DNA of 64,000 nucleotides from Streptomyces rugosispiralis. GTDB lineage: Bacteria > Actinomycetota > Actinomycetes > Streptomycetales > Streptomycetaceae. Positions within the stretch are counted from its first letter, which is position 1; each line of letters starts with the position of its first letter. The notes beneath the pieces are model-generated. The model was not told the DNA's origin and made no database searches. It worked only from the letters and a program-made list of their open reading frames with translations. Location: NCBI RefSeq assembly GCF_024505145.1, contig NZ_JANIAA010000021.1, forward strand, positions 1 through 64,000. Direction: 5' to 3'. Made by a program: the position numbers and the translations under genes. This document shows positions 8,483 to 17,626 of this stretch, piece by piece.

Positions 8483-8788
8483 ATGGGCCCCAAGGACCAG
8501 TCGAACGAGAAGGCTCAGCAGGCCAGGCGGAAGCAGCAGGGCGGGCGGAGCCAGGAGCCGCGGCGCGGTCAGCAGTCGCAGTCCGGTGAGCGCATGCAGT
8601 CGGCCGAGCGCACGCAGCCCGGTGAGCGCGTGGAGGAGCGCTCCCGCCGGGAGCCGGGGCAGGAGCAGCGCCGTGGCCGGCAGGACCGGCCGGAGGCCCA
8701 CGGGCAGTCCCAGCGGATGGACCGTGAGCGCCGTCAGCCGGGCATGGGCGACGAGATGACGGACCAGGAGCCCTTCGAAGAGATGTGA
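8483..8788 (+). CDS. small, highly charged disordered protein
   Basis: I recognise no family. The 101-residue product is made almost only of Q, R, E, S, G and K, with no hydrophobic core, cysteine or membrane segment, and repeated GER/SER/QPGER motifs. It is predicted to be intrinsically disordered, like a hydrophilin or stress-protectant. Coding status is supported by an ideal GAGGAG ribosome site 6 nt before the ATG, a clean stop and an excellent terminator just after it (8804-8844). It is transcribed alone between the SDR operon and the convergent tricorn gene. Confidence 0.65.
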   Translation: MGPKDQSNEKAQQARRKQQGGRSQEPRRGQQSQSGERMQSAERTQPGERVEERSRREPGQEQRRGRQDRPEAHGQSQRMDRERRQPGMGDEMTDQEPFEEM

Positions 8789-8803
8789 CGCACCGAGGGC
8801 GGG

Positions 8804-8844
8804 AGGGGCGCATCCCCATGGCTGGGCCATGGGGATGCGCCCCT
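8804..8844. terminator. perfect 19-bp hairpin terminator
   Basis: Arms 8804-8822 and 8826-8844 are exactly complementary with a TGG loop. It lies 15 bp after the small-protein stop and also downstream of the convergent tricorn gene, so it can act on both strands. The following C-rich 8845-8940 holds nothing else recognised. Confidence 0.9.
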
Positions 8845-8940
8845 GCACCCCACCCGCGCCCGCCCCGCCCCCGTCCCCTGTACCCCACCCGCGTCCACCC
8901 GCCCCAGGGTCCCGCCCCCGGCCCCCCGCCCCCGCCGCGC

Positions 8941-11900
8941 TCAGTTCCCGTTGCGCGGTGGCAGTTGGGGGCGGCGCAGGTCGGGGACGCCCGAGTAGTC
9001 CGGCGGGGTCGCGGCCGGATGCCGCTCCAGCAGATCGAGCGCCGTACGGACGGCGACCCCCAGTTGCGGATGGCGGCCCTCCGCCCAGTCCACGGGGGAG
9101 CGCGGCGCCTCGATATCCGGCTCCACACCGTGGTTCTCCACGCCCCAGCGGTAGGCGTCGAACCACGCGGCGTTCATCGGCACCGTGATCGACGTGCCGT
9201 CGCCGAGACGGTGACGGCCGGTCATCCCGACCACCCCGCCCCAGGTGCGCAGCCCCACCACCGGCCCGATGCCCTGGATCTTGAAAGCCGCGGTGATCAT
9301 GTCGCCGTCCGAGGAGGTCGCCTCGTCGGCGACCGCGACGATCGGCCCGCGCGGCGCGTTGCTGGAGTACGACACGGGTTGGGCGTTGCGGGTCAGGTCC
9401 CAGCCCATGACCTTGCGGGTGAGCTTCTCCACCACCAGCTCGCTGATGTTGCCCCCCGCGTTGCCCCGGACGTCCACGATCAGCGCGGGCAGCGACATCT
9501 CGCGGCGCAGATCGCGGTTGAACTGCGCCCAGCCGGAGCCGCCCATGTCGGGGATGTGCAGATAGCCGCACCGCCCGTCGCTCAACTCGCGCACCACGGA
9601 CCGGCGCTGGGCGACCCAGTCCTGGTAGCGCAGCGGCCGGTCGTCGATCAGCGGCGAGACCGCGACCCGGCGCGGTGGCCCGTCGCCGTCCGGCGGCTCG
9701 AAGGTCAGCTCCACCGTTGTGCCGCCCGCGGCCGTCAGCAGCGGGTAGGGACCCGCCACCGGGTCCACCGGGCGCCCGTCGACATGGGTGAGCACGGCGC
9801 CGTCCCGGATGCCCAGACCGGCCAGCGGCGAGCGCGCCCGGGAGTCGGAGGACTCACCGGGCAGGATGCGGGCCACCGCCCACCGCCCGTCCTTGGGCAA
9901 GCGGGTGAGGTTGGCGCCGAGCAGCCCGATGGGGCGCTGGTAGTGGGACGGCCCCTCGTTGCGGCGCGCGGCGCTGACGTAGGCGTGCGAGGTGCCCAGC
10001 TCGCCGAGGGTCTCGCGGAGCAGATCGGCGAACTCGTCGGGCGAGGCGACCCGTTCGACCAGCGGACGGTACTGGTCGAGCACCCCGTCCCAGTCGACAC
10101 CGCACATCCCCGGGTCCCAGTAGTAGTGGCGGGTGATGCGCCCGGCCTCGTCGTACGCCTGCCGCCACTCGGCCGCCGGATCGGCGGTGTGCTGGATCCG
10201 CCGCATGTCGAGGTGGACCGTGGAGTCGCTGTCGCCGGACTCGGTGGCGGGCATCGCGCGCAGCTCGCCGTCGTCGTACGCGACCAGCCGGGTGCCGTCG
10301 CCGCTGACCACGAACCAGTCCAGCTCACCGGTGAGTTCGGTGCGCTTGGCCTTCGCCAGGTCGAAGTGTTCCAGGGTGGGGCGGCTCGAGGTCTCGCCCG
10401 GGTTCGCGAACGTCTCGCCGAGCACGCCCGAGATCGGCCAGCGCAGCCACACCAGCCCGCCGCCGCTGACCGGGGACAGCGAGGAGTACTTGGACGCGGA
10501 GACGGGGAAGGCCGTGACCCGGCTGGCCAGCCCCTCCACCTCGACCGTCACCGTGCCGTCGCCGTCGCCCTCGCCCCCGCTGACGTCCGGGTCGAGACCG
10601 CCAGCCGCCGGGCGCCCCTCGGGGGACAGCGCGAAGGGCGAGGGGGTGGCGGAGGAAAGCGGTACGAGATAGGGGCGGCAGCCCAGCGGGAAGGACAGGT
10701 CGCCGGTGTGCACGTCGTAGACCGGGTCGAAGCCGCGCCAGGAGAGGAAGGCGAGATAGCGGCCGTCGCTGGTGAAGACCGGCTCCTCGTCCTCGAACCG
10801 CCCATTGGTCACATCCACGGTGGTCCGGTCGGCCAGCCGCGCGATCTTGATCGAGCGCAGAGTGCGCCCTATCCCGGGGTGGGACCAGGCGAGCCAGGCC
10901 GAGTCGGGGGCGAAGGCCAGGTCGCCCACCGGGCCGTTGTCCGACCGGATCAGCTCGGTGACCTCGCCGTCCCCGTCGGGGGAGGTGTCCACCAGCAGCA
11001 GCCGCCCGTCGCCCGCGGCGACCGCGAGCAGGTCGCCGTCCGGTGAGGGCTCCAGTTCGTGCACCCGGCCCAGCCGACCGGCGGCCAGCCGGCGCGGCTC
11101 GGTGGGACCGGCGGCCCGGGGCAGATGCGCTATCTCGATGGCGTCCTCGCCCTCCGCGTCGGTGAGGTACGCGACCCGGCCGGTCGAGCCCAGCATCACG
11201 GGCAGCCGCACCCGGACGCCCGGGGTGTCGGCGAGGGTGCGGGCGGGCCCGTCGCGGTGGGTGAGCCAGTACAGGCTGCCGCGGACGCACACCGCGCTGG
11301 CCCGGCCGGTGGTGTCCACCGACAGCGAGTCGATGTGCGAGGCGGCGGGCACCTGGTAGGGCCGCCGTCCGGTGCGCGCCCCGCCGAGCCGTACGTCCAG
11401 CTTGCGCGGCACGCCGTCCGGGCCCAGATCGTCCACCAGCCACAGCTCGCCCGCGCACTGGTAGACGACGCGGGAGCCGTCGGTCGAGGCGTGCCGGGCG
11501 TAGAAGTCGGCGTGGTCGGTGTGGCGGCGCAGATCGGTGCCGTCGGGCAGACAGGAGTAGAGGTTGCCGATGCCCTCGTGGTCGGAGAGGAAGGCGATCC
11601 GGCCGCCGACGAACATCGCCGCGTCCAGATGGCCGTTCAGCTTCTCCGCGAGCCGGGTGCCGTGCAGCCACAGCCGGCCCATCGCCCCGCCCCGGTAGCG
11701 CTTCCAGGTGGCGGGCTCGTGCGGCGGCTTGCCGGTGAGTAGCAGGGTGCGGCGCTCGCCCTCGAGGTCGGCCACCGCGATGTCGGCCACCGGCCCCCAG
11801 GGCAGCCGCCCGCCGGGGCTGCCGTCGATGGGCAGGCTGTACGCCCAGGAGAAGTGGGAGAACGGCTGCTCATGGGAGGAGACCGCGAGGATCTGGGAGG

Positions 11901-12249
11901 CGCCGTCCTGGTCCGGCGGGGTCCAGCCGCACACCGTGGCGTCCGTACTGCCCCAGTAGGTCAGCCGGCGGGCCGGGCCGCCGGCCGAGGGGACGAGATA
12001 GATCTCCGGGTCGAGGCTGCGCCAGGTGGTGAACGCGATCTGGGAGCCGTCGGGGGAGAAGCGGGGAGGTCCGACGCGGGTACGGTCCGCGGTCAGCCGC
12101 CACGCTCTCCCGGGTGGCCCACCCGGGGCGGTCAGCGGGGCGACCCACAGATCGTCCTCGGCCGCGAAGCACAGCAAGTCGCCGTGCAGATGCGGAAATC
12201 GCAGGTACGCCAGGTCGTCGTCGCATGCGTAAGGCTCCACCCCACCCAT
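8941..12249 (-). CDS. tricorn protease homologue (S41 family)
   Basis: This is a large cytosolic peptidase homologous to the tricorn protease, which trims peptides released by the proteasome. The 1102-residue length is close to archaeal tricorn. The N-terminal half is WD/TolB-like beta-propeller (FSPDGSQIAF, FTSDGRYLAF blades), followed by a PDZ domain (LGIRDGAVLTHVDGRPV) and the S41 core with VDVRGNAGGN and the SSDGD region expected to hold the nucleophilic serine. No signal peptide is seen. The ATG at 12249 has no ribosome site; a TAGCTC hexamer just upstream may be the -10 of a leaderless mRNA. It is divergent from the TetR gene. Confidence 0.92.
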   Translation of the reverse strand: MGGVEPYACDDDLAYLRFPHLHGDLLCFAAEDDLWVAPLTAPGGPPGRAWRLTADRTRVGPPRFSPDGSQIAFTTWRSLDPEIYLVPSAGGPARRLTYWGSTDATVCGWTPPDQDGASQILAVSSHEQPFSHFSWAYSLPIDGSPGGRLPWGPVADIAVADLEGERRTLLLTGKPPHEPATWKRYRGGAMGRLWLHGTRLAEKLNGHLDAAMFVGGRIAFLSDHEGIGNLYSCLPDGTDLRRHTDHADFYARHASTDGSRVVYQCAGELWLVDDLGPDGVPRKLDVRLGGARTGRRPYQVPAASHIDSLSVDTTGRASAVCVRGSLYWLTHRDGPARTLADTPGVRVRLPVMLGSTGRVAYLTDAEGEDAIEIAHLPRAAGPTEPRRLAAGRLGRVHELEPSPDGDLLAVAAGDGRLLLVDTSPDGDGEVTELIRSDNGPVGDLAFAPDSAWLAWSHPGIGRTLRSIKIARLADRTTVDVTNGRFEDEEPVFTSDGRYLAFLSWRGFDPVYDVHTGDLSFPLGCRPYLVPLSSATPSPFALSPEGRPAAGGLDPDVSGGEGDGDGTVTVEVEGLASRVTAFPVSASKYSSLSPVSGGGLVWLRWPISGVLGETFANPGETSSRPTLEHFDLAKAKRTELTGELDWFVVSGDGTRLVAYDDGELRAMPATESGDSDSTVHLDMRRIQHTADPAAEWRQAYDEAGRITRHYYWDPGMCGVDWDGVLDQYRPLVERVASPDEFADLLRETLGELGTSHAYVSAARRNEGPSHYQRPIGLLGANLTRLPKDGRWAVARILPGESSDSRARSPLAGLGIRDGAVLTHVDGRPVDPVAGPYPLLTAAGGTTVELTFEPPDGDGPPRRVAVSPLIDDRPLRYQDWVAQRRSVVRELSDGRCGYLHIPDMGGSGWAQFNRDLRREMSLPALIVDVRGNAGGNISELVVEKLTRKVMGWDLTRNAQPVSYSSNAPRGPIVAVADEATSSDGDMITAAFKIQGIGPVVGLRTWGGVVGMTGRHRLGDGTSITVPMNAAWFDAYRWGVENHGVEPDIEAPRSPVDWAEGRHPQLGVAVRTALDLLERHPAATPPDYSGVPDLRRPQLPPRNGN

Positions 12250-12302
12250 GTTTTCGAGCTACGCCATTCGGAGCAACTCGGTTGTGTGACCGAGACCACT
12301 AG

Positions 12303-12362
12303 CGAAACGGCGTAGTTTCGATAGGGCTGGGCTTATGCTGGAGGAGTACGAAACCGTTTCGT
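12303..12362. promoter_or_regulatory. two CGAAAC/GTTTCG dyads, candidate TetR operators
   Basis: ACGAAAC-C-GTTTCGT (12348-12362) is a perfect 15-bp palindrome 27 bp upstream of the tetR start. A second copy of the same half-sites, CGAAAC-N6-GTTTCG, is at 12303-12320. The spacing and symmetry are typical for autoregulation by a TetR repressor, which would also control the downstream MMPL exporter. Confidence 0.7.
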
Positions 12363-12389
12363 TCGGAGTTCGGAGGGAGGCGACACCCC

Positions 12390-13007
12390 ATGCGGATCAC
12401 GGATCAGCCGACGGAGGACCGCGACACCGCCCGGGTGCGCCGGAGCAGACTCTCCCCCGAGCGCGAGCGGGAGCTGTACGAGGCGGTGGTCGAGCTGCTG
12501 GGTGAGGTCGGGTACGACGGTCTGACGATGGACGCCGTCGCGGCCCGCACCCGATCGAGCAAGGCCACGCTCTACCGCCAGTGGAAAGGCAAGCCGCAGC
12601 TGGTCGCGACCGCGCTGCGGCACACCAAGCCCGTTCTGCTCCAAGGCGTCGACACCGGATCGCTCCGCGGGGACCTGCGGGAGATCGTGCGGTGTGCGGA
12701 GACCGCCCATGAGCGGGACGCCGCGCTGATGAGGGGACTCGCCCACGCAAGCCATGAAAACCCGGACCTTCACCAGGCCCTGCGAGAGTTGTTGATCTTC
12801 CCCGAGATCGACGCGCTCCACGCGCTGCTGAGGCGCGCCGTCGACCGCGGCGAAGTCGCCCCGGACCGGCCCGCCTTGAACTACGTCGTGCACATGATGT
12901 GCGGCGCGTTCATCACCCGAGCGCTCGTCGAGGACAAGCAGCCGGACCAGACGTATCTCCTGGAGTACATCGACGCCGTGATCCTCCCCGCGCTCGGCGC
13001 CGCATAG
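12390..13007 (+). CDS. TetR-family transcriptional repressor
   Basis: This 205-residue TetR-type repressor has the N-terminal helix-turn-helix DGLTMDAVAARTRSSKATLY followed by RQWKGKPQL. The C-terminal ligand domain looks like the TetR_C group that often controls efflux pumps. The ATG has GGAGGGAGG upstream. Two dyads that match its expected operator lie just upstream, and the MMPL exporter starts 135 bp downstream on the same strand. It therefore most likely represses itself and the exporter until a drug or lipid ligand binds. Confidence 0.9.
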   Translation: MRITDQPTEDRDTARVRRSRLSPERERELYEAVVELLGEVGYDGLTMDAVAARTRSSKATLYRQWKGKPQLVATALRHTKPVLLQGVDTGSLRGDLREIVRCAETAHERDAALMRGLAHASHENPDLHQALRELLIFPEIDALHALLRRAVDRGEVAPDRPALNYVVHMMCGAFITRALVEDKQPDQTYLLEYIDAVILPALGAA

Positions 13008-13142
13008 CCCTTCCTCCCACTTCCTCACTCCCCCCGATCTCCCCGCACAACCACATAGGACCCCGGCCGGCGCGCCGCTCTCGTCGCCGGTTCGGTCACC
13101 CATCCCTGCCCTGCCAGCCAACCGACGGGAGCACCCCTTCTC

Positions 13143-15401
13143 GTGGCCACCTTCCTCTATAAACTCGGCCGGTTCGCCTTCCGGCGACGCGGCTTCGTCG
13201 CCCTGATATGGGTGGCGCTGCTCGCGGTCGCGGGCGTCGGCGCCGCCACCGCGTCCCAGCCCGCCAACGACAGCTTCTCCATCCCGGGCACCGAGGCCCA
13301 GAAGGCATTCGACCTGCTGGAACAGCGGTTCCCCGGGGGTAACGCGGACGGCGCCACCGCCCGTGTGGTCTTCCGCGCCCCGAGCGGCGAGAAGATGACC
13401 GACCCGGCCAACAAGGCGGTGGTCACCAAGACCGTCGCCGAACTCAAGGCCAGCTCGCCGCAGGTCGCCTCGGTCGCCGACCCTTACCAGACTCAGGCCG
13501 TCAGCAAGGACGGCACCACGGCGTACATCCTGACCAGCTACAAGGTCAACGCCTTGGAGCTGAAGGACCCCGCCAAGGACGGTCTCAAGGAGGTGGGGGA
13601 CAAGGCCGAGAAGTCGGGGCTGTCGGTGCAGATCGGCGGTGACGCGCTCCAGGAGATGCCGGAGACCGGCTCCACCGAGATCATCGGCATCGCGATCTCC
13701 GCGGTCGTCCTGGCCATCACCTTCGGCTCGCTGGTCGCGGCCGGACTGCCACTGCTGACCGCGCTCATCGGCGTCGGCATCGGCATCTCGTCGATCACCG
13801 CGCTCGCCACCACCCTGGGGCTGTCCACCACCACCTCCACCCTGGCGATGATGATCGGCCTCGCGGTCGGCATCGACTACGCGCTGTTCATCGTCTCCCG
13901 CTACCGCGCGGAGCTGGCCGAGGGACGGGACCGGGAGGAGGCCGCCGGACGGGCCGTGGGCACCGCGGGCTCCGCGGTCGTCTTCGCCGGCCTTACGGTC
14001 GTCATCGCGCTGGTCGGCCTCGCCGTCGTCAACATCCCGATGCTGACCAAGATGGGCTTCGCCGCGGCCGGTACGGTCGTCATCGCCGTCCTGATCGCGA
14101 TCAGCCTCATCCCGGCGGTGCTGGGCTTCGCGGGCAAGCGGGTGTTCGGGCGCAAGGCGCGCCGGCGGATGGAGGAGCGTGCCGCGGCGGCCGCTGCGAG
14201 CGGCACGGACGCCCCCGAGGAGAAGCCCAACATGGGCACCCGCTGGGCCCGCTTCGTACTGCGCCGCCCGCTGATGGTGCTGCTGGTCGCGGTGCTCGGC
14301 CTGGGCGCGGCCGCACTGCCCGCCGCCAGCCTGGAGCTCGGTCTGCCGGACGACGGCTCGCAGCCGGTCAGCAGCCAGAAGCGCCAGGCGTACGACGCGA
14401 TCTCCAAGGGCTTCGGCCCCGGCTACAACGGTCCGCTGATGGTGGTCGTCGACGCCAAGGGCAGCGATGACGCCAAGGGCGCGGCCCAGCAGATCCGTAA
14501 GACCATCACCGGTCTGGACGGGGTGGCGGGGGTCAGCCCGGCCGCGTTCAACAAGGCCGGTGACACCGCGACGCTCACCGTCATCTCCAAGTACAAGCCG
14601 AGCAGCATCGACACCGAGAACCTGGTCGGCGACATCCGGGACAAGGCGAGCGGCTTCAAGTCCGACACCGGCGCCGAGGTGCTGGTGACCGGTCAGACCG
14701 CGATGAACATCGACATCTCGCAGAAGCTCAACGACGCGCTGGTGCCCTATCTGGTGCTCGTCGTCGGACTGGCCTTCCTGCTGCTGATGGTGGTCTTCCG
14801 GTCCGTCCTGGTCCCGCTCAAGGCGGCGCTCGGCTTCCTGCTCTCCGTCGTCGCGGCGCTCGGCGCGGTGGTCGCGGTCTTCCAGTGGGGCTGGCTGGCG
14901 GATCTGTTCGGGGTCGAGGAGACCGGCCCGATCATGAGCATGATGCCGATCTTCATGATCGGTGTGGTGTTCGGTCTGGCGATGGACTACGAGGTCTTCC
15001 TGGTGACCCGGATGCGGGAGGCGTACGTCCACGGCGAGCGCCCCGGCCAGGCCGTCGTCACCGGCTTCCGGCACGGCGCCCGGGTGGTCACCGCGGCCGC
15101 GGTCATCATGATCAGCGTCTTCGCCGGATTCATCGGCTCGTCCGAGTCGATGATCAAGATGATCGGCTTCGGCCTCGCCACCGCCGTTCTCTTCGACGCC
15201 TTCGTGGTCCGTATGGCCATCGTCCCGGCGGTGCTGGCGCTGCTCGGCAAGGCGGCCTGGTGGCTGCCGCGCTGGCTGGACCGGGCGCTGCCCAACGTGG
15301 ACGTGGAGGGCGAGGGTCTGCGCAAGCAGCTCGAGCAGTCCCCGGCGGCCCAGCAGCGCGACCGGGACTCCGACCCCGACGCCGAGCTGACCCGCGTCTG
15401 A
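13143..15401 (+). CDS. MMPL-family (RND superfamily) exporter
   Basis: This proton-driven MMPL transporter has 752 residues and exports lipids or hydrophobic drugs. The layout is two repeats, each with one membrane helix, a periplasmic loop (about residues 35-175 and 395-530) and a bundle of five to six helices. The proton-relay motifs GIDYALFIVSRYR (first half) and AMDYEVFLVTRMRE (second half) are intact. The start is GTG (VATFLYKLGRFAF), with a weak GGGAG site about 13 nt upstream. It is preceded by its probable repressor. The C-terminus is short and charged; its last codons (LTRV-stop) are repeated seven times in the DNA. The substrate is not deducible. Confidence 0.92.
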   Translation: MATFLYKLGRFAFRRRGFVALIWVALLAVAGVGAATASQPANDSFSIPGTEAQKAFDLLEQRFPGGNADGATARVVFRAPSGEKMTDPANKAVVTKTVAELKASSPQVASVADPYQTQAVSKDGTTAYILTSYKVNALELKDPAKDGLKEVGDKAEKSGLSVQIGGDALQEMPETGSTEIIGIAISAVVLAITFGSLVAAGLPLLTALIGVGIGISSITALATTLGLSTTTSTLAMMIGLAVGIDYALFIVSRYRAELAEGRDREEAAGRAVGTAGSAVVFAGLTVVIALVGLAVVNIPMLTKMGFAAAGTVVIAVLIAISLIPAVLGFAGKRVFGRKARRRMEERAAAAAASGTDAPEEKPNMGTRWARFVLRRPLMVLLVAVLGLGAAALPAASLELGLPDDGSQPVSSQKRQAYDAISKGFGPGYNGPLMVVVDAKGSDDAKGAAQQIRKTITGLDGVAGVSPAAFNKAGDTATLTVISKYKPSSIDTENLVGDIRDKASGFKSDTGAEVLVTGQTAMNIDISQKLNDALVPYLVLVVGLAFLLLMVVFRSVLVPLKAALGFLLSVVAALGAVVAVFQWGWLADLFGVEETGPIMSMMPIFMIGVVFGLAMDYEVFLVTRMREAYVHGERPGQAVVTGFRHGARVVTAAAVIMISVFAGFIGSSESMIKMIGFGLATAVLFDAFVVRMAIVPAVLALLGKAAWWLPRWLDRALPNVDVEGEGLRKQLEQSPAAQQRDRDSDPDAELTRV

Positions 15402-15464
15402 CCCGCGTCTGACTCGCGTCTGACCTGCGTCTGACCTGTGTCCGACCCACGTTCGACCCGCGGC
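15388..15464. repeat. seven 11-bp repeats carrying the MMPL stop codon
   Basis: The unit TGACCCGCGTC is repeated seven times from inside the last codons (acc cgc gtc) through the TGA stop at 15399-15401 and 63 bp beyond. Copies decay progressively away from the gene (TGACTCGCGTC, TGACCTGTGTC, CGACCCACGTT). The 11-bp unit is not a multiple of three, so it reintroduces stops in several frames. Confidence 0.93.
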
Positions 15465-15492
15465 TGAACATCTGGCGTCACGCCTCGGCCCG

Positions 15493-15525
15493 ACGGCGGC
15501 CTTCCGAATCCCGGAAGGCCGCCGT
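15493..15525. terminator. hairpin terminator after the MMPL gene
   Basis: Perfect 14-bp arms (15493-15506 and 15512-15525) with a 5-nt loop are followed by CCGGCGTTTT. This ends the tetR-MMPL transcript and insulates the nickel/cobalt operon. Confidence 0.88.
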
Positions 15526-15570
15526 CCGGCGTTTTCCGTGAGCCCGTGCGATCCCGCGATGTAGGCGCTC

Positions 15571-15587
15571 TTGCGAACGACTTGCAG
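15571..15587. promoter_or_regulatory. Nur-box-like operator before the ECF metal transporter
   Basis: TTGCGA-N5-TTGCAG matches the Nur (nickel uptake regulator) box pattern tTGCaa-N5-ttGCAA with two mismatches. It sits just upstream of a TACCAT hexamer (15596-15601) that could be the -10 of the cbiM promoter, with TTGCGA itself as a -35 (19-bp spacer). Nur binding here would shut off nickel uptake when nickel is plentiful. No cobalamin riboswitch was seen. Confidence 0.55.
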
Positions 15588-15638
15588 GTACGGGCTACCA
15601 TCGGGCCGATAGCTGCAGCTCAGGAGCGGAGTCCCGCC

Positions 15639-16859
15639 ATGCATGTGCCCGACGGATTCATCGACGCACCGGTGTCGGTGGCGACCGGTGCGGTCGCGGC
15701 CGGGGCCGTCGCGGTCAGTTTGCGCGGTGCCCGGCGGGAGCTCGACGAGCGGACCGCGCCGCTGGCCGGGCTGGTCGCGGCGTTCATCTTCGCCGTGCAG
15801 ATGCTGAACTTCCCCGTGGCCGCCGGGACCAGCGGCCATCTGCTGGGCGGGGCGCTGGCCGCGATACTCGTGGGGCCGTATACGGGGGTGCTGTGCGTCT
15901 CCGTGGTGCTGCTGATGCAGGGCGTCCTGTTCGCGGACGGCGGGCTCACCGCGCTCGGCGTCAACATCACGGACATGGCCCTGGTCACCACGGTCGTGGC
16001 GTACGCGCTCTTCCGCGCGATCGTGAAGCTGGCCCCGCATCGCCGCCGTACGGTCACCGTGGCGTCCTTCGTGGCCGCGCTGATCTCCGTACCGGCCGCG
16101 GCGGTGGCCTTCACGGCGATCTACGCGCTCGGCGGCACGGCCGATGTGGCGATCGGCAAGGTCTTCGCGGCGATGGTCGGTGTGCATGTGCTGATCGGCA
16201 TCGGCGAGGCGGCGATCACCGCGCTGACGGTCGGCGCCGTCGTGGCCGTACGGCCGGATCTGGTGTACGGGGCGCGGGGGGTGACCGCGCGCCCGCTGGA
16301 GATCCGCAGCAGCCCGCTGGCCCCGGCCACCCCGGGGGCGGTGGCGCGGGCCGAGGGGCCGGCGGCCGAACCCGCGGCGGCGACCTCCGGGACCCCCGGG
16401 ACCTCCGGGACCTCCGGGACCTCCGGGACCCCCGGGACCCCCGGGACCCCCGGGACCTCCGGGACCCCCGGGACCCCCGGGACCCCCGGGACCCCCGAGA
16501 CCTCCGAGCCCGCCGGGGCCCCCGAGCCCGCCGCCGCGCCGCGGCGCTCGGCGCGGCGCGTGTGGTGGGCCGGGCTCGCGGCCGCGCTGCTGTGCGCCGG
16601 GGTCGTCAGCTTCTACGCCTCCGCCAGCCCCGACGGGCTGGAGAAGGTCGCCCATGACAAGGGGATCGACCAGAAGGAGGAGGACCACGCCGCCAAGGAC
16701 TCCCCGCTCGCCGACTACGGCGTCAAGGACATCACCGACGCCCGGCTCTCCGGCGGGCTCGCCGGGGTGATCGGGGTCGGGGCCACGCTCGCCGTAGGCT
16801 CCGGGGTCTTCATCGTCATACGGCGGCGCAGGGCGACGGCCGAGAGCGAGCGGGGCTGA
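15639..16859 (+). CDS. cbiM: ECF nickel/cobalt transporter substrate component, CbiM-PDGLE fusion
   Basis: This 406-residue fusion combines the membrane S-component CbiM/NikM with a PDGLE domain (the CbiN-like small subunit). The mature N-terminus MHVPDGF places His2 for metal coordination, as in CbiM/NikM. About six helices fill residues 1-215; the second domain has PDGLEKVA near 330 and a final membrane helix. The two are joined by a linker of GTS/GTP tripeptides (DNA at about 16384-16505), made of 9-bp repeats and unusually long. The ATG has CAGGAGCGG upstream. It forms an operon with cbiQ and cbiO. Nickel is favoured over cobalt because of the Nur-like box. Confidence 0.9.
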   Translation: MHVPDGFIDAPVSVATGAVAAGAVAVSLRGARRELDERTAPLAGLVAAFIFAVQMLNFPVAAGTSGHLLGGALAAILVGPYTGVLCVSVVLLMQGVLFADGGLTALGVNITDMALVTTVVAYALFRAIVKLAPHRRRTVTVASFVAALISVPAAAVAFTAIYALGGTADVAIGKVFAAMVGVHVLIGIGEAAITALTVGAVVAVRPDLVYGARGVTARPLEIRSSPLAPATPGAVARAEGPAAEPAAATSGTPGTSGTSGTSGTPGTPGTPGTSGTPGTPGTPGTPETSEPAGAPEPAAAPRRSARRVWWAGLAAALLCAGVVSFYASASPDGLEKVAHDKGIDQKEEDHAAKDSPLADYGVKDITDARLSGGLAGVIGVGATLAVGSGVFIVIRRRRATAESERG

Positions 16860-16861
16860 CC

Positions 16862-17626
16862 GTGGGCGCTGGACACGCACACAAGCTCTACCGGGAGGGC
16901 CGGTCGCCCGTCCACGCCCTCCCCCCGCACTGCAAGATCGCCGCCGTCTTCTGCTTCGTGCTCGTCGTCGTCTCCACGCCCCGCGAGGCCGTCTGGGCCT
17001 TCGGGGCGTACGCGGTGCTGCTGGCCGGGGTGGCGGGCGCGGCCCGGATCCCGGCCGGGTACCTGCTGCGGCGGCTGCTGATCGAGATCCCGTTCGTGGC
17101 CTTCGCCGTGCTGATGCCGTTCATCGCGGAGGGCCCGCGGGTGGAGGTGCTGGGGATGTCGCTCAGCGAGTCCGGGCTGTGGAGCGCCTGGAACATCCTC
17201 GCCAAGGGCACCCTCGGCGTCGCCGCCTCCGTCCTCCTGGCGTCCACGACCGAACTGCGCGCCCTGCTGCTCGGGTTGCAGCGGCTGCGGATGCCCTCGC
17301 TGCTGGTGCAGATCGCCTCGTTCATGATCCGCTACGGGGACGTCATCTCCGATGAGATGCGCCGGATGCGGATCGCCCGCCAGTCGCGCGGCTTCGAGGC
17401 GCGCGGGGTGCGGCACTGGGGGGTGCTCGCCTCCTCGGCCGGGGCGCTGTTCATCCGCTCCTACGAACGGGGCGAGCGGGTCCATCTGGCGATGGTCAGC
17501 CGGGGCTATACGGGCACCATGCCGGTGATCGACGATGTGACGGCGTCCCGTGCCCAGTGGACGTACGCCGCCGCCCTCCCGCTGACCGCGCTGGCGGTCT
17601 GCCTGACCGGATGGATGCTGCCATGA
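16862..17626 (+). CDS. cbiQ: ECF transporter T component CbiQ
   Basis: This transmembrane coupling protein of the ECF nickel/cobalt importer has 254 residues. Several hydrophobic helices are followed by a cytoplasmic coupling segment with the two Ala/Ser-Arg-Gly signatures QSRGF (about residue 174) and SRGY (about 212), which contact the ATPase. The GTG start follows the cbiM stop by 2 bp, and its own stop overlaps the cbiO ATG, so the three genes are co-translated. It transmits ATP-driven movement to CbiM. Confidence 0.92.
   Translation: MGAGHAHKLYREGRSPVHALPPHCKIAAVFCFVLVVVSTPREAVWAFGAYAVLLAGVAGAARIPAGYLLRRLLIEIPFVAFAVLMPFIAEGPRVEVLGMSLSESGLWSAWNILAKGTLGVAASVLLASTTELRALLLGLQRLRMPSLLVQIASFMIRYGDVISDEMRRMRIARQSRGFEARGVRHWGVLASSAGALFIRSYERGERVHLAMVSRGYTGTMPVIDDVTASRAQWTYAAALPLTALAVCLTGWMLP

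Noticed and set aside
15526..15638. Cobalamin riboswitch before cbiM
   Set aside because: The leader is too short and lacks a B12 box; a Nur-like DNA site fits better.
12333..16880. 1515-aa minus-strand open frame across tetR, MMPL and cbiM
   Set aside because: Its translation is His/Arg/Gly/Asp-rich with no domain and is antisense to clearly real genes; it is an artefact of third-position GC bias.
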